Shown: one piece after another, positions 54,600-63,182 of the stretch
Position numbering within the stretch: position 1 is the first letter of the stretch
Layout: each line of letters starts with the position of its first letter
Assembly: GCA_964595625.1 (NCBI GenBank)
Contig: CAZQQU010000001.1
Span: 310,001-374,000, forward strand
DNA from: CAZQQU01 sp964595625
GTDB lineage: Bacteria; Bacteroidota; Bacteroidia; Flavobacteriales; Flavobacteriaceae
Length of the DNA: 64,000 bases
Direction: 5' to 3'
Notes under the pieces: model-generated
Told to the model about the DNA's origin: nothing
The model's database searches: none
What the model saw: the letters and a program-made list of their open reading frames with translations, nothing else
Position numbers and translations under genes: made by a program

Positions 54600-55301
54600 G
54601 TGAAAATTCGTACCGATAAATCCAACTTACAAATTCTTTACGAAGATAATCACTTGATTATAGTCAACAAACGAGCGGGAGATATCGTTCAGGGAGACAA
54701 AACCAACGACCAACCGCTCAGCGAGGTAGTTAAAGAATATATAGCCCACACATACCAAAAACCAGGAGCCGTATATTTGGGAGTTGTACACCGTTTGGAT
54801 CGTCCTACCACCGGGATAGTGATATTTGCAAAAACTTCAAAAGCACTGGCACGTCTCAACAAACAATTTTCAGAGCGGGAGGTACAAAAAAATTATTGGG
54901 CAGTGGTCAAACAAAGTCCGATAGCCCCTTCTGCGAGGTTGGTGCACTATCTTACTCGCAACACCAAACAAAACAAATCATATGCTCACAAGCAAGAAGT
55001 TGCAGGGAGCAAAAAGGCTATTTTAGATTACCAAATAATAGGGCAATCGGAGCAGTATTTTTTATTAGAAATCGAATTACACAGCGGGAGGCATCACCAA
55101 ATTAGGGCTCAATTAAATAGCATGGGTTGTCCTATTAAAGGGGATTTAAAATACGGTTATCCACGTAGCAATCCCGATGGGAGCATACACCTGCATGCCC
55201 GAAAATTAATCTTTTTACACCCGGTAAAAAAAGAAGAAATCGTGATAGAAGCGCCTGTTCCTCAAGAATCGTTGTGGCAGCTATTAGCAGATCACATATA
55301 A
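54600..55301 (+). CDS. RluA family pseudouridine synthase
   Basis: A 233-residue enzyme isomerising uridines in rRNA or tRNA. The catalytic Asp is in GVVHRLDRPTTGIVIFAKT, and LHSGRHHQIRAQLNSMGCPI and HLHARKLIF complete the fold. There is no N-terminal S4 domain, as in RluA/RluE-like members. No ATG precedes the conserved part; homologues begin at VKIRTDKSNLQILYEDNH, so I choose the GTG at 54600, with a TTG at 54570 as alternative. It overlaps the convergent regulator gene by 10 bp. Confidence 0.9.
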   Translation: MKIRTDKSNLQILYEDNHLIIVNKRAGDIVQGDKTNDQPLSEVVKEYIAHTYQKPGAVYLGVVHRLDRPTTGIVIFAKTSKALARLNKQFSEREVQKNYWAVVKQSPIAPSARLVHYLTRNTKQNKSYAHKQEVAGSKKAILDYQIIGQSEQYFLLEIELHSGRHHQIRAQLNSMGCPIKGDLKYGYPRSNPDGSIHLHARKLIFLHPVKKEEIVIEAPVPQESLWQLLADHI

Positions 55302-55930
55302 TTGTGCTTCATTGCATAAAGCACCAGCCCTACCCTATTTTTGATATTCAATTTGGTAAATAATTCATGGCGATATCCATCGATGGTTTTGGGAGACAAA
55401 TTCATCACTTCGGCAATTTCTTTATATGTCATTTCTGTACAAGCAAGTTTGAGGAATGCAATTTCTTGCTCTTTCAATTCAATTGGCTCAAAATTTTCGT
55501 CGGTGGATTTGTGTAACAGCAACGATACTTTATCGGTAAAATAACAACCATTAATCAAGGTTTCGTTAAGTGCTTTTTCGAGTGATTCCGGATCGATGTC
55601 TTTTAATAAATAGCCATTGGCACCATTTCGTAACATCTTGATGACTGAATTCTCATCGTCCTCCATGGTCAACATAATCACCTTAACATCCGGGTAATTT
55701 TTTTTAAGCCAAATAAGAGTTTCATAACCATTCATTACCGGCATTTTGATGTCTAGAAGAATGATATCGGGTAGCTCAGTAGCTGTGGATAAATATTCTT
55801 GAAGTTCTACGCCATTACCTGCTTTGTGCATTACTTTAAAATGAGGAAAAGTAGCCACCAATCGTTCTAAAGAGCTGGCAAACAGCAAATGGTCATCCAC
55901 TATAATTATTTGATAGTTATTGGCTTCCAT
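55292..55930 (-). CDS. NarL/LuxR-type response regulator
   Basis: A 212-residue two-component regulator: receiver domain (1-120) with Asp12-Asp13, phosphoacceptor Asp60 in IILLDIKMPVMNG and Lys near 110, then a LuxR-type HTH (about 150-210) with LSPKTIDGYRHELFTKLNIKNR. It is 4 bp downstream of the histidine kinase gene and is presumably its partner. Targets are unknown. Confidence 0.93.
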   Translation of the reverse strand: MEANNYQIIIVDDHLLFASSLERLVATFPHFKVMHKAGNGVELQEYLSTATELPDIILLDIKMPVMNGYETLIWLKKNYPDVKVIMLTMEDDENSVIKMLRNGANGYLLKDIDPESLEKALNETLINGCYFTDKVSLLLHKSTDENFEPIELKEQEIAFLKLACTEMTYKEIAEVMNLSPKTIDGYRHELFTKLNIKNRVGLVLYAMKHNYM

Positions 55931-55934
55931 ACTC

Positions 55935-56708
55935 TTAAGAATAGTTATATTTAAGTTCGATACTAGTTCCTTCTCTCTCAGCAGATTTTAAATGGTATTC
56001 CGCTTTTATAAATTGGGCACGACTCGACATATTGATCAGCCCCGAAGTATTAGTGGTAGTCTCCATATTAAAACCCACTCCATTGTCCTGAACCTTAATA
56101 TATAAATGCTCATTTTCAAAACAAATTTTAGTAAAGATACATTTTGCTTTCGAATGTTTAAGGCTATTTGACAAAAACTCTTGAATAATTCTAAAAATAA
56201 TTATCGAATCTTCTTTTTTAATCGGCTTCTCTTCACCCATGACTTCCAACTGGGTATCGGCAAATTTTAACCTTTTAATCCGTTCCAATTCTACCTCTAT
56301 ACTCTGAACAAGCCCTTCTCTTTTAATAATATCCCTATTTAAGCTTCTCGATAGGGATCGAACTTCTTGAAGAGCACTCGAGACAATATTTTTGGCCTCG
56401 TTAATTTCAGTTTTGATATTTAAATCTTCCATTAAACTCAACATATTGAGTTGGATATTGGCCACAGAAAGCAATTGACCAATATTGTCATGAAGTTCCC
56501 AGGAAACATTTTTTAAAGTCTCCTCTTGAATTTCTATTTGTACGTTGGCAATCTCTTGTTCAAATCTCCTTTTTTGTTCAATTCGTTCGATAATCAGTTT
56601 ATTTTTTCTACGTTGGAAAACATAAAAAAATGTAATTACAAATACTGCAATAATTAGCAGAACAGCAATTATATAACCAATTAGAATTATTTCCTCTCTT
56701 TGGAGCAT
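55935..56708 (-). CDS. Sensor histidine kinase (HisKA_3/NarX-type)
   Basis: A 257-residue kinase with one N-terminal membrane helix (about 8-28), a short coiled linker, the HisKA_3 dimerisation/phosphoacceptor motif SWELHDNIGQLLSVANIQL, and a HATPase_c domain with EFLSNSLKHSKA and VQDNGVGF. The open frame extends to 56858 but the ATG at 56708 fits; its first 22 bp overlap the end of the upstream multi-TM gene, giving a split sensor in two frames. It pairs with the adjacent regulator. Confidence 0.9.
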   Translation of the reverse strand: MLQREEIILIGYIIAVLLIIAVFVITFFYVFQRRKNKLIIERIEQKRRFEQEIANVQIEIQEETLKNVSWELHDNIGQLLSVANIQLNMLSLMEDLNIKTEINEAKNIVSSALQEVRSLSRSLNRDIIKREGLVQSIEVELERIKRLKFADTQLEVMGEEKPIKKEDSIIIFRIIQEFLSNSLKHSKAKCIFTKICFENEHLYIKVQDNGVGFNMETTTNTSGLINMSSRAQFIKAEYHLKSAEREGTSIELKYNYS

Positions 56709-57388
56709 AGAATGAAACTTATGGAATAAAAGAGATACATAAATATATTTCCAAAAAATAAAACATACCGATAAAAATTCAAAAATAACGCATCCTCCAC
56801 CGATAAGGAATTGGTATAAAGGAAAAGTGGTGTTGTACACAAATAAAAAATACCACAACCAATAGAGATATAAAATGGTAAATATCCCTTGAGTTGTAAT
56901 ACCTTTTCACCTTTCAGAATATGAAAATAGAAAAATAAAATGGATATAATTAGTAAAATGGAACCAAAAACTACCGACACCCAAGAAAAATACTTAAAAA
57001 ACACATCGGTAGACAATAAATACCCAACAGCAACTATAACATATGTACTGATGAGTATTTTTAATATTCTTTGGATTCGGTAATCCTCAATAAAAGATCT
57101 AAAATAAGCCGTAAGAAAGGTAAAATTTACGATAAGAAAAATATTATACATCCATGAATTATCTGCAAAACGTGTATCTTTTATAAAGGAGAAATACTTA
57201 TAGTCAGAATAATAACCCGCTGCCGCATAAAGTGCGATTATCTCCACAGCTACCGTAAGCCAAAGAAAGGATACTAAGAATTTATTCCATTTTTCCTTTT
57301 TATTAATCCTACGGATGTAGTAGCTACCACAAAATGCAGCAATGAGCTGAAAACCAATAGATAAAGATATATACACTAGTAAATTCAA
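56687..57388 (-). CDS. Multi-TM membrane protein, putative sensor input
   Basis: A 233-residue protein with about seven hydrophobic segments and almost no soluble domain. I do not recognise a named family. Its end overlaps the kinase start by 22 bp in a different frame, so the kinase is translationally coupled to it. Together they look like the membrane-sensing half and catalytic half of one receptor; the function is inferred from this arrangement. Confidence 0.75.
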   Translation of the reverse strand: MNLLVYISLSIGFQLIAAFCGSYYIRRINKKEKWNKFLVSFLWLTVAVEIIALYAAAGYYSDYKYFSFIKDTRFADNSWMYNIFLIVNFTFLTAYFRSFIEDYRIQRILKILISTYVIVAVGYLLSTDVFFKYFSWVSVVFGSILLIISILFFYFHILKGEKVLQLKGYLPFYISIGCGIFYLCTTPLFLYTNSLSVEDALFLNFYRYVLFFGNIFMYLFYSISFILCSKERK

Positions 57389-57426
57389 GAAGATTAATCG
57401 TCAAAGATTATAATTCCATTAGAAAT

Positions 57427-57807
57427 CTAATTACCATCGTTGATTCCAGGAATAGAATTTGGATTATAGTTTAAGGGAGGTATTCTACCAGAGGCCATAT
57501 TGAGTGGCATGAGGGTATAGTCATTCTCATAATCCTGATCTTCACCACGCGTAGGCGCCATAAACAAGGTTGCATACCCATTAGTTACAGTGTTATAAGC
57601 ACCTAAATAAATTCGAACTCCAGGGTCTTCATCTTGAGAATTGGATTTGATATAATCTAAAAATTCCTCTAATTCTGCTACAGTAAAAAAAAACTCCCGG
57701 GTATCAGTTCGGCCAATAGCTCTTTCAATAGCCACTTGTCTAGTAGTAATCCATGAATTTTGTAAATTTTTAGCTTGTTGTGGTGTTATACATTTAGCTG
57801 GTGTCAT
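57427..57807 (-). CDS. Hypothetical soluble protein
   Basis: A 126-residue protein with no signal peptide or membrane segment. It starts MTPAKCITPQQAKNLQNSW and has a middle helix pair and a loop rich in Asn/Pro near the end (SIPGINDGN). I do not recognise the family. It lies 38 bp upstream of the multi-TM gene on the same strand, so it may be the first gene of the sensor operon. Confidence 0.65.
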   Translation of the reverse strand: MTPAKCITPQQAKNLQNSWITTRQVAIERAIGRTDTREFFFTVAELEEFLDYIKSNSQDEDPGVRIYLGAYNTVTNGYATLFMAPTRGEDQDYENDYTLMPLNMASGRIPPLNYNPNSIPGINDGN

Positions 57808-57925
57808 TGTAGTATGGTTTTAATGGTTTCGCAACGCAAAGATAACAATTGATCCAACTTTAGACTATAGGAAAAATCCTGTTTTTTAAGAGATTTTTCA
57901 ACCCACTATCGTATAAAAAAGACTA

Positions 57926-59437
57926 CTAGTCGAGTATTTTATCCAAATCCACTCGCATAGCTTCTAAAAAACCTCTGGCTTTTTCTATATCATCAGAAAG
58001 AATTCGGTCGTTTTCCACCGGGGAAACTATTTTTTGAAAGTCTTTGACAAGTTTTACAAGGAGTGGTGAAGTTTGATTTACTCCCCGAAAACTAAGTGCT
58101 TGTGAGGCGTTAAACAACTCAATGGCCAAAACTTTTTCTACGTTATTAATAATTTGTAAACACTTTACAGCAGCATTGGCTCCCATACTGACATGATCTT
58201 CTTGACCATTGGATGAAACGATTGAATCGACACTGGCCGGAGTAGCTAATTGTTTGTTCTGACTTACCAGAGCAGCAGCCACGTATTGCGGAATCATAAA
58301 GCCAGAGTTTAAACCTGGGTTTTTCACCAAAAATGCTGGTAACCCTCGGCTACCTGATATTAATTGGTAAGTTCGTCGCTCAGATATATTACCTAATTCT
58401 GCCATAGCGATCGACAAATAATCTAAGCCCAAAGCCAAGGGTTGTCCGTGAAAATTACCACCCGAGAGTATCAAGTCGTTTGACAAAAAGATATTGGGGT
58501 TGTCGGTTACTGAATTAATTTCAGTTTTAAAGGTACGACGAACAAACTCAATGGTATCTTTAGTAGCCCCGTGCACTTGAGGAACACATCGAAAGGAGTA
58601 CGGATCTTGTACATTTTCTTTCTTTTGTTTAATTAATGTACTTCCTTCCAAAAACTCGGTAATTCGCTCGGCGGTTTTAACCTGTCCTCGATGTGGCCTA
58701 GCCAAATGAATTAACGGATTAAAAGGGTCTAAACTTCCTGTGAATGCATCCAAAGACAAGGCGGCTATAAGATCAGCTTGATAGGATAGTTTGATGCTTT
58801 TTAGCAAAATATATATCCCATAAGCACTCATAAATTGAGTACCGTTTAACAAAGCTAATCCTTCTTTTGCTTGAAGCTTAATAGGTTCCCATTGTAAAAT
58901 TTTGTACAATTCAGCGGTTGTTATCCGTTTTGATTGATAAAAAACCTCTCCATGACCTATCAGTGGCAAAGATAAATGAGCTAAAGGAGCCAAATCACCT
59001 GAAGCACCTAAGCTACCTTGAGTATATACCACCGGAAGTATATCGTGATTATAAAAATCTACCAAGCGTTCCACTGTAGCCAATTGAACGCCACTGTTCC
59101 CATAACTCAACGATTGAATTTTAAATAACAACATCAATCGAACAATTTCCTGAGGGACTAAATCTCCCGTGCCACAGGCATGAGACATTACTAGATTTTC
59201 TTGGAGTAACTCCAATTTGTCATTTGAAATCTTGACGTCGCACAACGAGCCAAATCCGGTATTGATTCCGTAAATAGGGGCATCATTGATTTTTAATTTG
59301 TCTTGGAGATATTGGTAGGATTTATTGATATTTAAAATAGCTTCGTCGGAAAGAGCTAATTTTTTTTTTTGAAAAATGATTTGATCAACAGTCTTTAAAT
59401 CAATTACCTGCGTGCTTATATAATGAGAATCTGGCAT
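57926..59437 (-). CDS. hutH: Histidine ammonia-lyase
   Basis: A 503-residue lyase forming urocanate from histidine. The MIO prosthetic group derives from Ala145-Ser146-Gly147 in GSLGASGDLAPLAH. Other marks are YGINTGFGSL, SYGNSGVQ, QDPYSFRCVPQVHGA and SSNGQEDHVSMGANAA, the last favouring HAL over tyrosine/phenylalanine lyases. The ATG at 59437 is used, not the TTG at 59461. No other hut gene is adjacent. A run of ten T on the plus strand (59363-59372) encodes Lys residues. Confidence 0.93.
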   Translation of the reverse strand: MPDSHYISTQVIDLKTVDQIIFQKKKLALSDEAILNINKSYQYLQDKLKINDAPIYGINTGFGSLCDVKISNDKLELLQENLVMSHACGTGDLVPQEIVRLMLLFKIQSLSYGNSGVQLATVERLVDFYNHDILPVVYTQGSLGASGDLAPLAHLSLPLIGHGEVFYQSKRITTAELYKILQWEPIKLQAKEGLALLNGTQFMSAYGIYILLKSIKLSYQADLIAALSLDAFTGSLDPFNPLIHLARPHRGQVKTAERITEFLEGSTLIKQKKENVQDPYSFRCVPQVHGATKDTIEFVRRTFKTEINSVTDNPNIFLSNDLILSGGNFHGQPLALGLDYLSIAMAELGNISERRTYQLISGSRGLPAFLVKNPGLNSGFMIPQYVAAALVSQNKQLATPASVDSIVSSNGQEDHVSMGANAAVKCLQIINNVEKVLAIELFNASQALSFRGVNQTSPLLVKLVKDFQKIVSPVENDRILSDDIEKARGFLEAMRVDLDKILD

Positions 59438-59529
59438 ATTTATCGCAATATATTTTTCCAAAATTACACAATAACTTTGGGAGATAAAAATTTAAATTTA
59501 CCATCTATCCAAATCAAAATTCTCACCAG

Positions 59530-59877
59530 TTATTCCCATTTTTCATGTTGTGTACGCTCACTGTCCATCAGTTCTTTAATTTTTTTATCCTCCCAACTTT
59601 TTCCCCAAATTACTGATAAACCAAATACGCTCGCCCAATGGCAAAACACACCGATACCCCATAAAAAAGGGATCGTAAAAGTAGATAGTGTAAAAGGAAT
59701 TTCACTAATCGAGAAATTATTTCTCATTAATAGGATTCCGAAGTTGACCAAAATATAAACCGTCAAATGAATATAAAACGATTTAATCTCTTCCACTCTT
59801 TTAACTGCTTTTTTGTACAAACGACGCTCTTCAGCACTATTTTCAACTGTTGTTGAATGACTATGATTTACTTCCAT
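59530..59877 (-). CDS. Stand-alone 2TM-domain protein
   Basis: A 115-residue protein with two membrane helices (about residues 35-52 and 64-85) of the 2TM domain family, flanked by charged ends. It is clearly related to the C-terminal domain of the upstream kinase: both share the pattern K/QRVxxIKxFYxHL ... WGIGV/I ... H ... FG...W(E)xxKI. It overlaps the kinase stop by 10 bp. It may form a complex with, or compete with, the kinase's own 2TM domain. Confidence 0.8.
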   Translation of the reverse strand: MEVNHSHSTTVENSAEERRLYKKAVKRVEEIKSFYIHLTVYILVNFGILLMRNNFSISEIPFTLSTFTIPFLWGIGVFCHWASVFGLSVIWGKSWEDKKIKELMDSERTQHEKWE

Positions 59878-61220
59878 TTCTTCATTTTTCTTTGTTGTTC
59901 TTTCTCCATAATTTCTTGAATTTTTCGCTGTTCCCAACGAGAACCATACCCAAAAACAGTAAATGCATGGATGCTTATTCCTATGCCCCAACCCAATAAG
60001 GGAAATAAAAACCATTTATAACCCCAAAATGTAAAATAATTAATGAATATCAGAAAGGCCATCACAATAATATAACTAAGCAAATGGCCGTAAAAGTCTT
60101 TGATGTCATTGACCCGTTGCTGAGCTCGAGAATACGCTTCTTGGGTACTATTGGTATCGGTAGATAAATTTTCCATAGTGGTAATTTTTTTAGTTAATAA
60201 AGGTATTTTTACTTGAAAGCTGGTTTCATCTTGAACAATTAAAACCTGTCGATCAGTGGCTAACTTGTATCGGTCAGCAATGTTTTGGAGCCCCACTCCT
60301 TTTCTACTCGTAAAAGCTTCTTTTTTTTGTAAATTATTTTTTACTACCAAATAATTATCCTCCTCATAAATATGAATATGTAAAGGATTATTTTCACTGA
60401 CTATATTGTGTTTGATAGTGTTCTCCAGCAACAATTGCAGGGAAAGTGGTACCACCTTTGAATCTACCAGCTGCAATTGTTGGGGCAATGTATAGGTAAT
60501 GCTGTTCTCAAACCTAATTTTTAGTAAATCCATATACTCGCGAGCAAAATCAAGTTCCTCCTCCACCAACACTAATTCTTTGTTTTTTTGTTCCAGCACA
60601 TAGCGGTATATTTTGGATAACGAATTTGTAAATTTTTGTGCTGTTTCCGGTTGTTCGTCAATCAGCGAACTCAAAACATTAAGACTGTTAAATAAAAAGT
60701 GGGGATCAATTTGATTTTTTAAGCTCTCAAATTGTGCTGAGGCATTACCGGCAATAATTTGCTGTTTTTTGACCTTGTTTTCCTGAATTTTTTTATAGAA
60801 ATAAAATGCATGAAAAAACAACGAAATAACCAGCGTAATCAATATAGTGATAAAGTAAAACCGAGGGCTTTCCGTATTTATAAAATTCTCAACTGTAAAT
60901 CCTAAGAATAGTATTTTATGTACTATTCGGATACAAAACATAGTAAGTAAGGTAAGTAACATCGAGCCTACAAAACCTACTAATAGTCGGATGTTTGATT
61001 TTTTATTGGAAGAAAATCGCTTTTCAAGCACATAAAAAAATAGTGCGTTTACCAATGCGAGGGGTGTACTGTAAAGTATATAGAGAGTGGCTTCCCACAA
61101 CCAGGTTTCTCTAGTCGGTAACGCATAATCTGATAAATATCGAAAAGCGACATCCAGCCCAAATAAAAGCAATCCTATCAAGGTACCTACACCTACTATT
61201 TTTAAAATATATTTAATCAT
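59868..61220 (-). CDS. LytS-like histidine kinase fused to a C-terminal 2TM domain
   Basis: A 450-residue kinase of the LytS/YehU (His_kinase) type: four N-terminal helices (about 10-145), then the phosphoacceptor region QIDPHFLFNSLNVLSSL, an atypical ATPase with LLLENTIKHN and GVGLQNIADRY, and a C-terminal 2TM domain (about 345-450). LytS kinases normally signal to a LytTR regulator, but none is encoded nearby. The ATG at 61220 shares 4 bp (ATGA) with the preceding gene's stop. Confidence 0.9.
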   Translation of the reverse strand: MIKYILKIVGVGTLIGLLLFGLDVAFRYLSDYALPTRETWLWEATLYILYSTPLALVNALFFYVLEKRFSSNKKSNIRLLVGFVGSMLLTLLTMFCIRIVHKILFLGFTVENFINTESPRFYFITILITLVISLFFHAFYFYKKIQENKVKKQQIIAGNASAQFESLKNQIDPHFLFNSLNVLSSLIDEQPETAQKFTNSLSKIYRYVLEQKNKELVLVEEELDFAREYMDLLKIRFENSITYTLPQQLQLVDSKVVPLSLQLLLENTIKHNIVSENNPLHIHIYEEDNYLVVKNNLQKKEAFTSRKGVGLQNIADRYKLATDRQVLIVQDETSFQVKIPLLTKKITTMENLSTDTNSTQEAYSRAQQRVNDIKDFYGHLLSYIIVMAFLIFINYFTFWGYKWFLFPLLGWGIGISIHAFTVFGYGSRWEQRKIQEIMEKEQQRKMKKWK

Positions 61221-61843
61221 TTTTGACAACTTTGAGCAATTACCTGTTGAAAATGTTCTTTACCCCAACTGGGATAGAACGGAACCTGGACCTTAAATTT
61301 ATCAAAAAGAACTATAGATTGTTTCAATTGGTCACAAATAATAGATATGTCACCACCCATATAGGGAGCACTTTCTAGATCAAAGTGTATACGGGAGCAA
61401 ACCACTCGGGGATTTTCGGGTTCCATTTGTAGGGCTTGAGCATATAAAGCATGAATCTGTGGTGTCAACTTCATAGCATTATTCATCGGATCATGAGCCA
61501 CCCAAGCTGTATGTATCAAAGCTTGTAGTACCAATAATTCGGCATTAATTTTGTGGTTTTTTAAAACTTCATCCAGACTTTGTTGAGCTTCTGTAAGAAG
61601 TCGGTTAACTTGCTGAATATCTTTTAAATAAAAAGTGGTGGTAGTAGGAACCAATGCCGCATAGTAACCAGGTAACCAACTATCTTTTTCGCTTTGAGCT
61701 AGTTGGTTAAAAAGTGCTGTAGCTTGTTCGGGTTGGTTGGCTTCCCACAAAGCAAAGGCTCGCTCCATAGTCTCCGTGTACGGATTTTGTGCGTTCATTA
61801 AAAAAGACAACAACAGGGTCATAAAAACTAATTTTTTTTTCAT
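61217..61843 (-). CDS. Exported TPR-like protein
   Basis: A 208-residue protein with a signal peptide (about 1-18, ending MNAQ) and helical repeats (RAFALWEANQPEQATALF, HALYAQALQMEPENPRV) resembling tetratricopeptides. It probably mediates protein contacts in the periplasm. The open frame extends to 61960 but without a signal peptide; the ATG at 61843 is chosen. Its stop overlaps the kinase start (ATGA), so it is the first gene of the kinase operon. Confidence 0.78.
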   Translation of the reverse strand: MKKKLVFMTLLLSFLMNAQNPYTETMERAFALWEANQPEQATALFNQLAQSEKDSWLPGYYAALVPTTTTFYLKDIQQVNRLLTEAQQSLDEVLKNHKINAELLVLQALIHTAWVAHDPMNNAMKLTPQIHALYAQALQMEPENPRVVCSRIHFDLESAPYMGGDISIICDQLKQSIVLFDKFKVQVPFYPSWGKEHFQQVIAQSCQK

Positions 61844-61941
61844 AATAAAAGGTTTTAAAAAGTTTATAATTCTAGGAATGAGGACAAAATTCGATGCTTC
61901 GGGTTGGGGATTCAAAAAATACTGACCCAGTTGTAATAATT

Positions 61942-61972
61942 TTGGGATGAACTGTAACATTTTATATCTTTC
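61942..61972 (+). promoter_or_regulatory. Candidate promoter of the ECF sigma factor operon
   Basis: TTG (61942-61944), a 20-nt spacer and TATCTTTC (61965-61972), one base from the -7 consensus. It implies a start near 61978, downstream of the first in-frame ATG (61947), and supports initiation at the TTG at 62004. Confidence 0.45.
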
Positions 61973-62003
61973 AGCTACTTATCATTCACTAACAAAGACC
62001 AAT

Positions 62004-62498
62004 TTGAGTAAAGACTTAGAACATAGCTTTGTAAGCCTTTTAGAGGAAAATCAAAACATTGTACATAAAATCTGTAGGTTATATACCAATAACCAAGATT
62101 CACACAATGATTTGTTTCAAGAAATTACTATACAACTGTGGAAGGCCTATCCTAAATACCGAGGGGATTCAAAATTTAGTACTTGGATGTATCGCGTAGG
62201 ATTAAATACAGCCATTACTTTGTATCGTAAATCTAAGAGAGACATTAAAACTCAGGATTTTGAAAATGTCAATTTTAGAATAGCTTCGGAAGAGTATGAC
62301 CCCAGTACCGAAGAACACTTAAAACTGATGTACGATGCCGTGAGGCAACTCAATGACATTGATAAAGCCTTAGTCTTTTTGTATTTAGAAGATAAGAATT
62401 ATAAAGAAATTGCTCAAACCCTTGGTATTACCGAAGTGAATGCCCGCGTAAAAATGAACCGCATTAAAGACAAATTAAAAAGTATAATCAATCCATAA
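62004..62498 (+). CDS. ECF-type RNA polymerase sigma factor
   Basis: A 164-residue sigma-70 family factor with region 2 (DLFQEITIQLWKAYPKY, STWMYRVGLNTAI) and region 4 (YKEIAQTLGITEVNARVKMNRIK). It would direct polymerase to a small stress or envelope regulon. Homologues begin SKDLE, and the predicted promoter covers the ATG at 61947, so I choose the TTG at 62004; the longer form is possible. The stop is 3 bp before the downstream membrane protein gene, its likely modulator. Confidence 0.88.
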   Translation: MSKDLEHSFVSLLEENQNIVHKICRLYTNNQDSHNDLFQEITIQLWKAYPKYRGDSKFSTWMYRVGLNTAITLYRKSKRDIKTQDFENVNFRIASEEYDPSTEEHLKLMYDAVRQLNDIDKALVFLYLEDKNYKEIAQTLGITEVNARVKMNRIKDKLKSIINP

Positions 62499-62501
62499 CC
62501 T

Positions 62502-63149
62502 ATGGCAGACGAACTGGAAATATTGAAATCTGACTGGAAAAAAAGGCAGCAAAATCTTCCTAAGCTTAGCTATAATGAGATTTATAAAATGCTCTATAAG
62601 AAATCTACTACCATTGTGAAGTGGATCTTTATTATTAGTATTGCTGAACTTATTTTCTGGACCTCCTTGTCTCTCATTACACCACAATCTACCCATGAAG
62701 TACTAGATTTATTGGGACTTACCAAATACTTAATGATTTTCAATATTATACACTATATCATATTTATTGGTTTTATCGTAGTTTTCTTTAAAAATTACGC
62801 ATCTATAAAAGTTACAGACAATACCAAACAACTGATGGCTAGCATTTTAAAAACTAGAAAAACCGTGCGATACTTTGTAATATACAATGTAACTGGTTTT
62901 GCCTTGTTGTTGATTCTTCTCAATTTATTATACTACTTTCAAGGTGATTTACTGTTTGAATATTTTTCGCAAGAAAATGGGGTCGCCTACCAAGATAAAG
63001 AAACCTTTATGCTTTCATTTTATATCGTCAATATAATTTTCGGCATCGTTATGCTTGGTTTGGTATTGCTTTTCTATCGAATTGTCTATGGTATTTTCTT
63101 AAAAAGACTTAAAAAGAACTATAACGAATTAGCAAAAATTGAAATCTAA
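62502..63149 (+). CDS. Membrane protein, putative anti-sigma partner
   Basis: A 215-residue protein with a soluble N-terminal part (about 1-38) and four membrane helices. I do not recognise a zinc-type anti-sigma motif. Its tight coupling to the ECF sigma gene (3-bp gap), and the N-terminal cytoplasmic helix preceding membrane segments, suggest it binds the sigma factor. This is inference from context. Confidence 0.75.
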   Translation: MADELEILKSDWKKRQQNLPKLSYNEIYKMLYKKSTTIVKWIFIISIAELIFWTSLSLITPQSTHEVLDLLGLTKYLMIFNIIHYIIFIGFIVVFFKNYASIKVTDNTKQLMASILKTRKTVRYFVIYNVTGFALLLILLNLLYYFQGDLLFEYFSQENGVAYQDKETFMLSFYIVNIIFGIVMLGLVLLFYRIVYGIFLKRLKKNYNELAKIEI

Positions 63150-63182
63150 AATCTGTTTCAAACCTAAAATTTACTTCCACCT

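Noticed and set aside
57926..59437. Tyrosine ammonia-lyase for flexirubin-type pigments instead of HutH
   Set aside because: The motifs QDPYSFRCVPQVHGA and SSNGQEDHVSMG fit histidine ammonia-lyases, and no aryl polyene genes are nearby.
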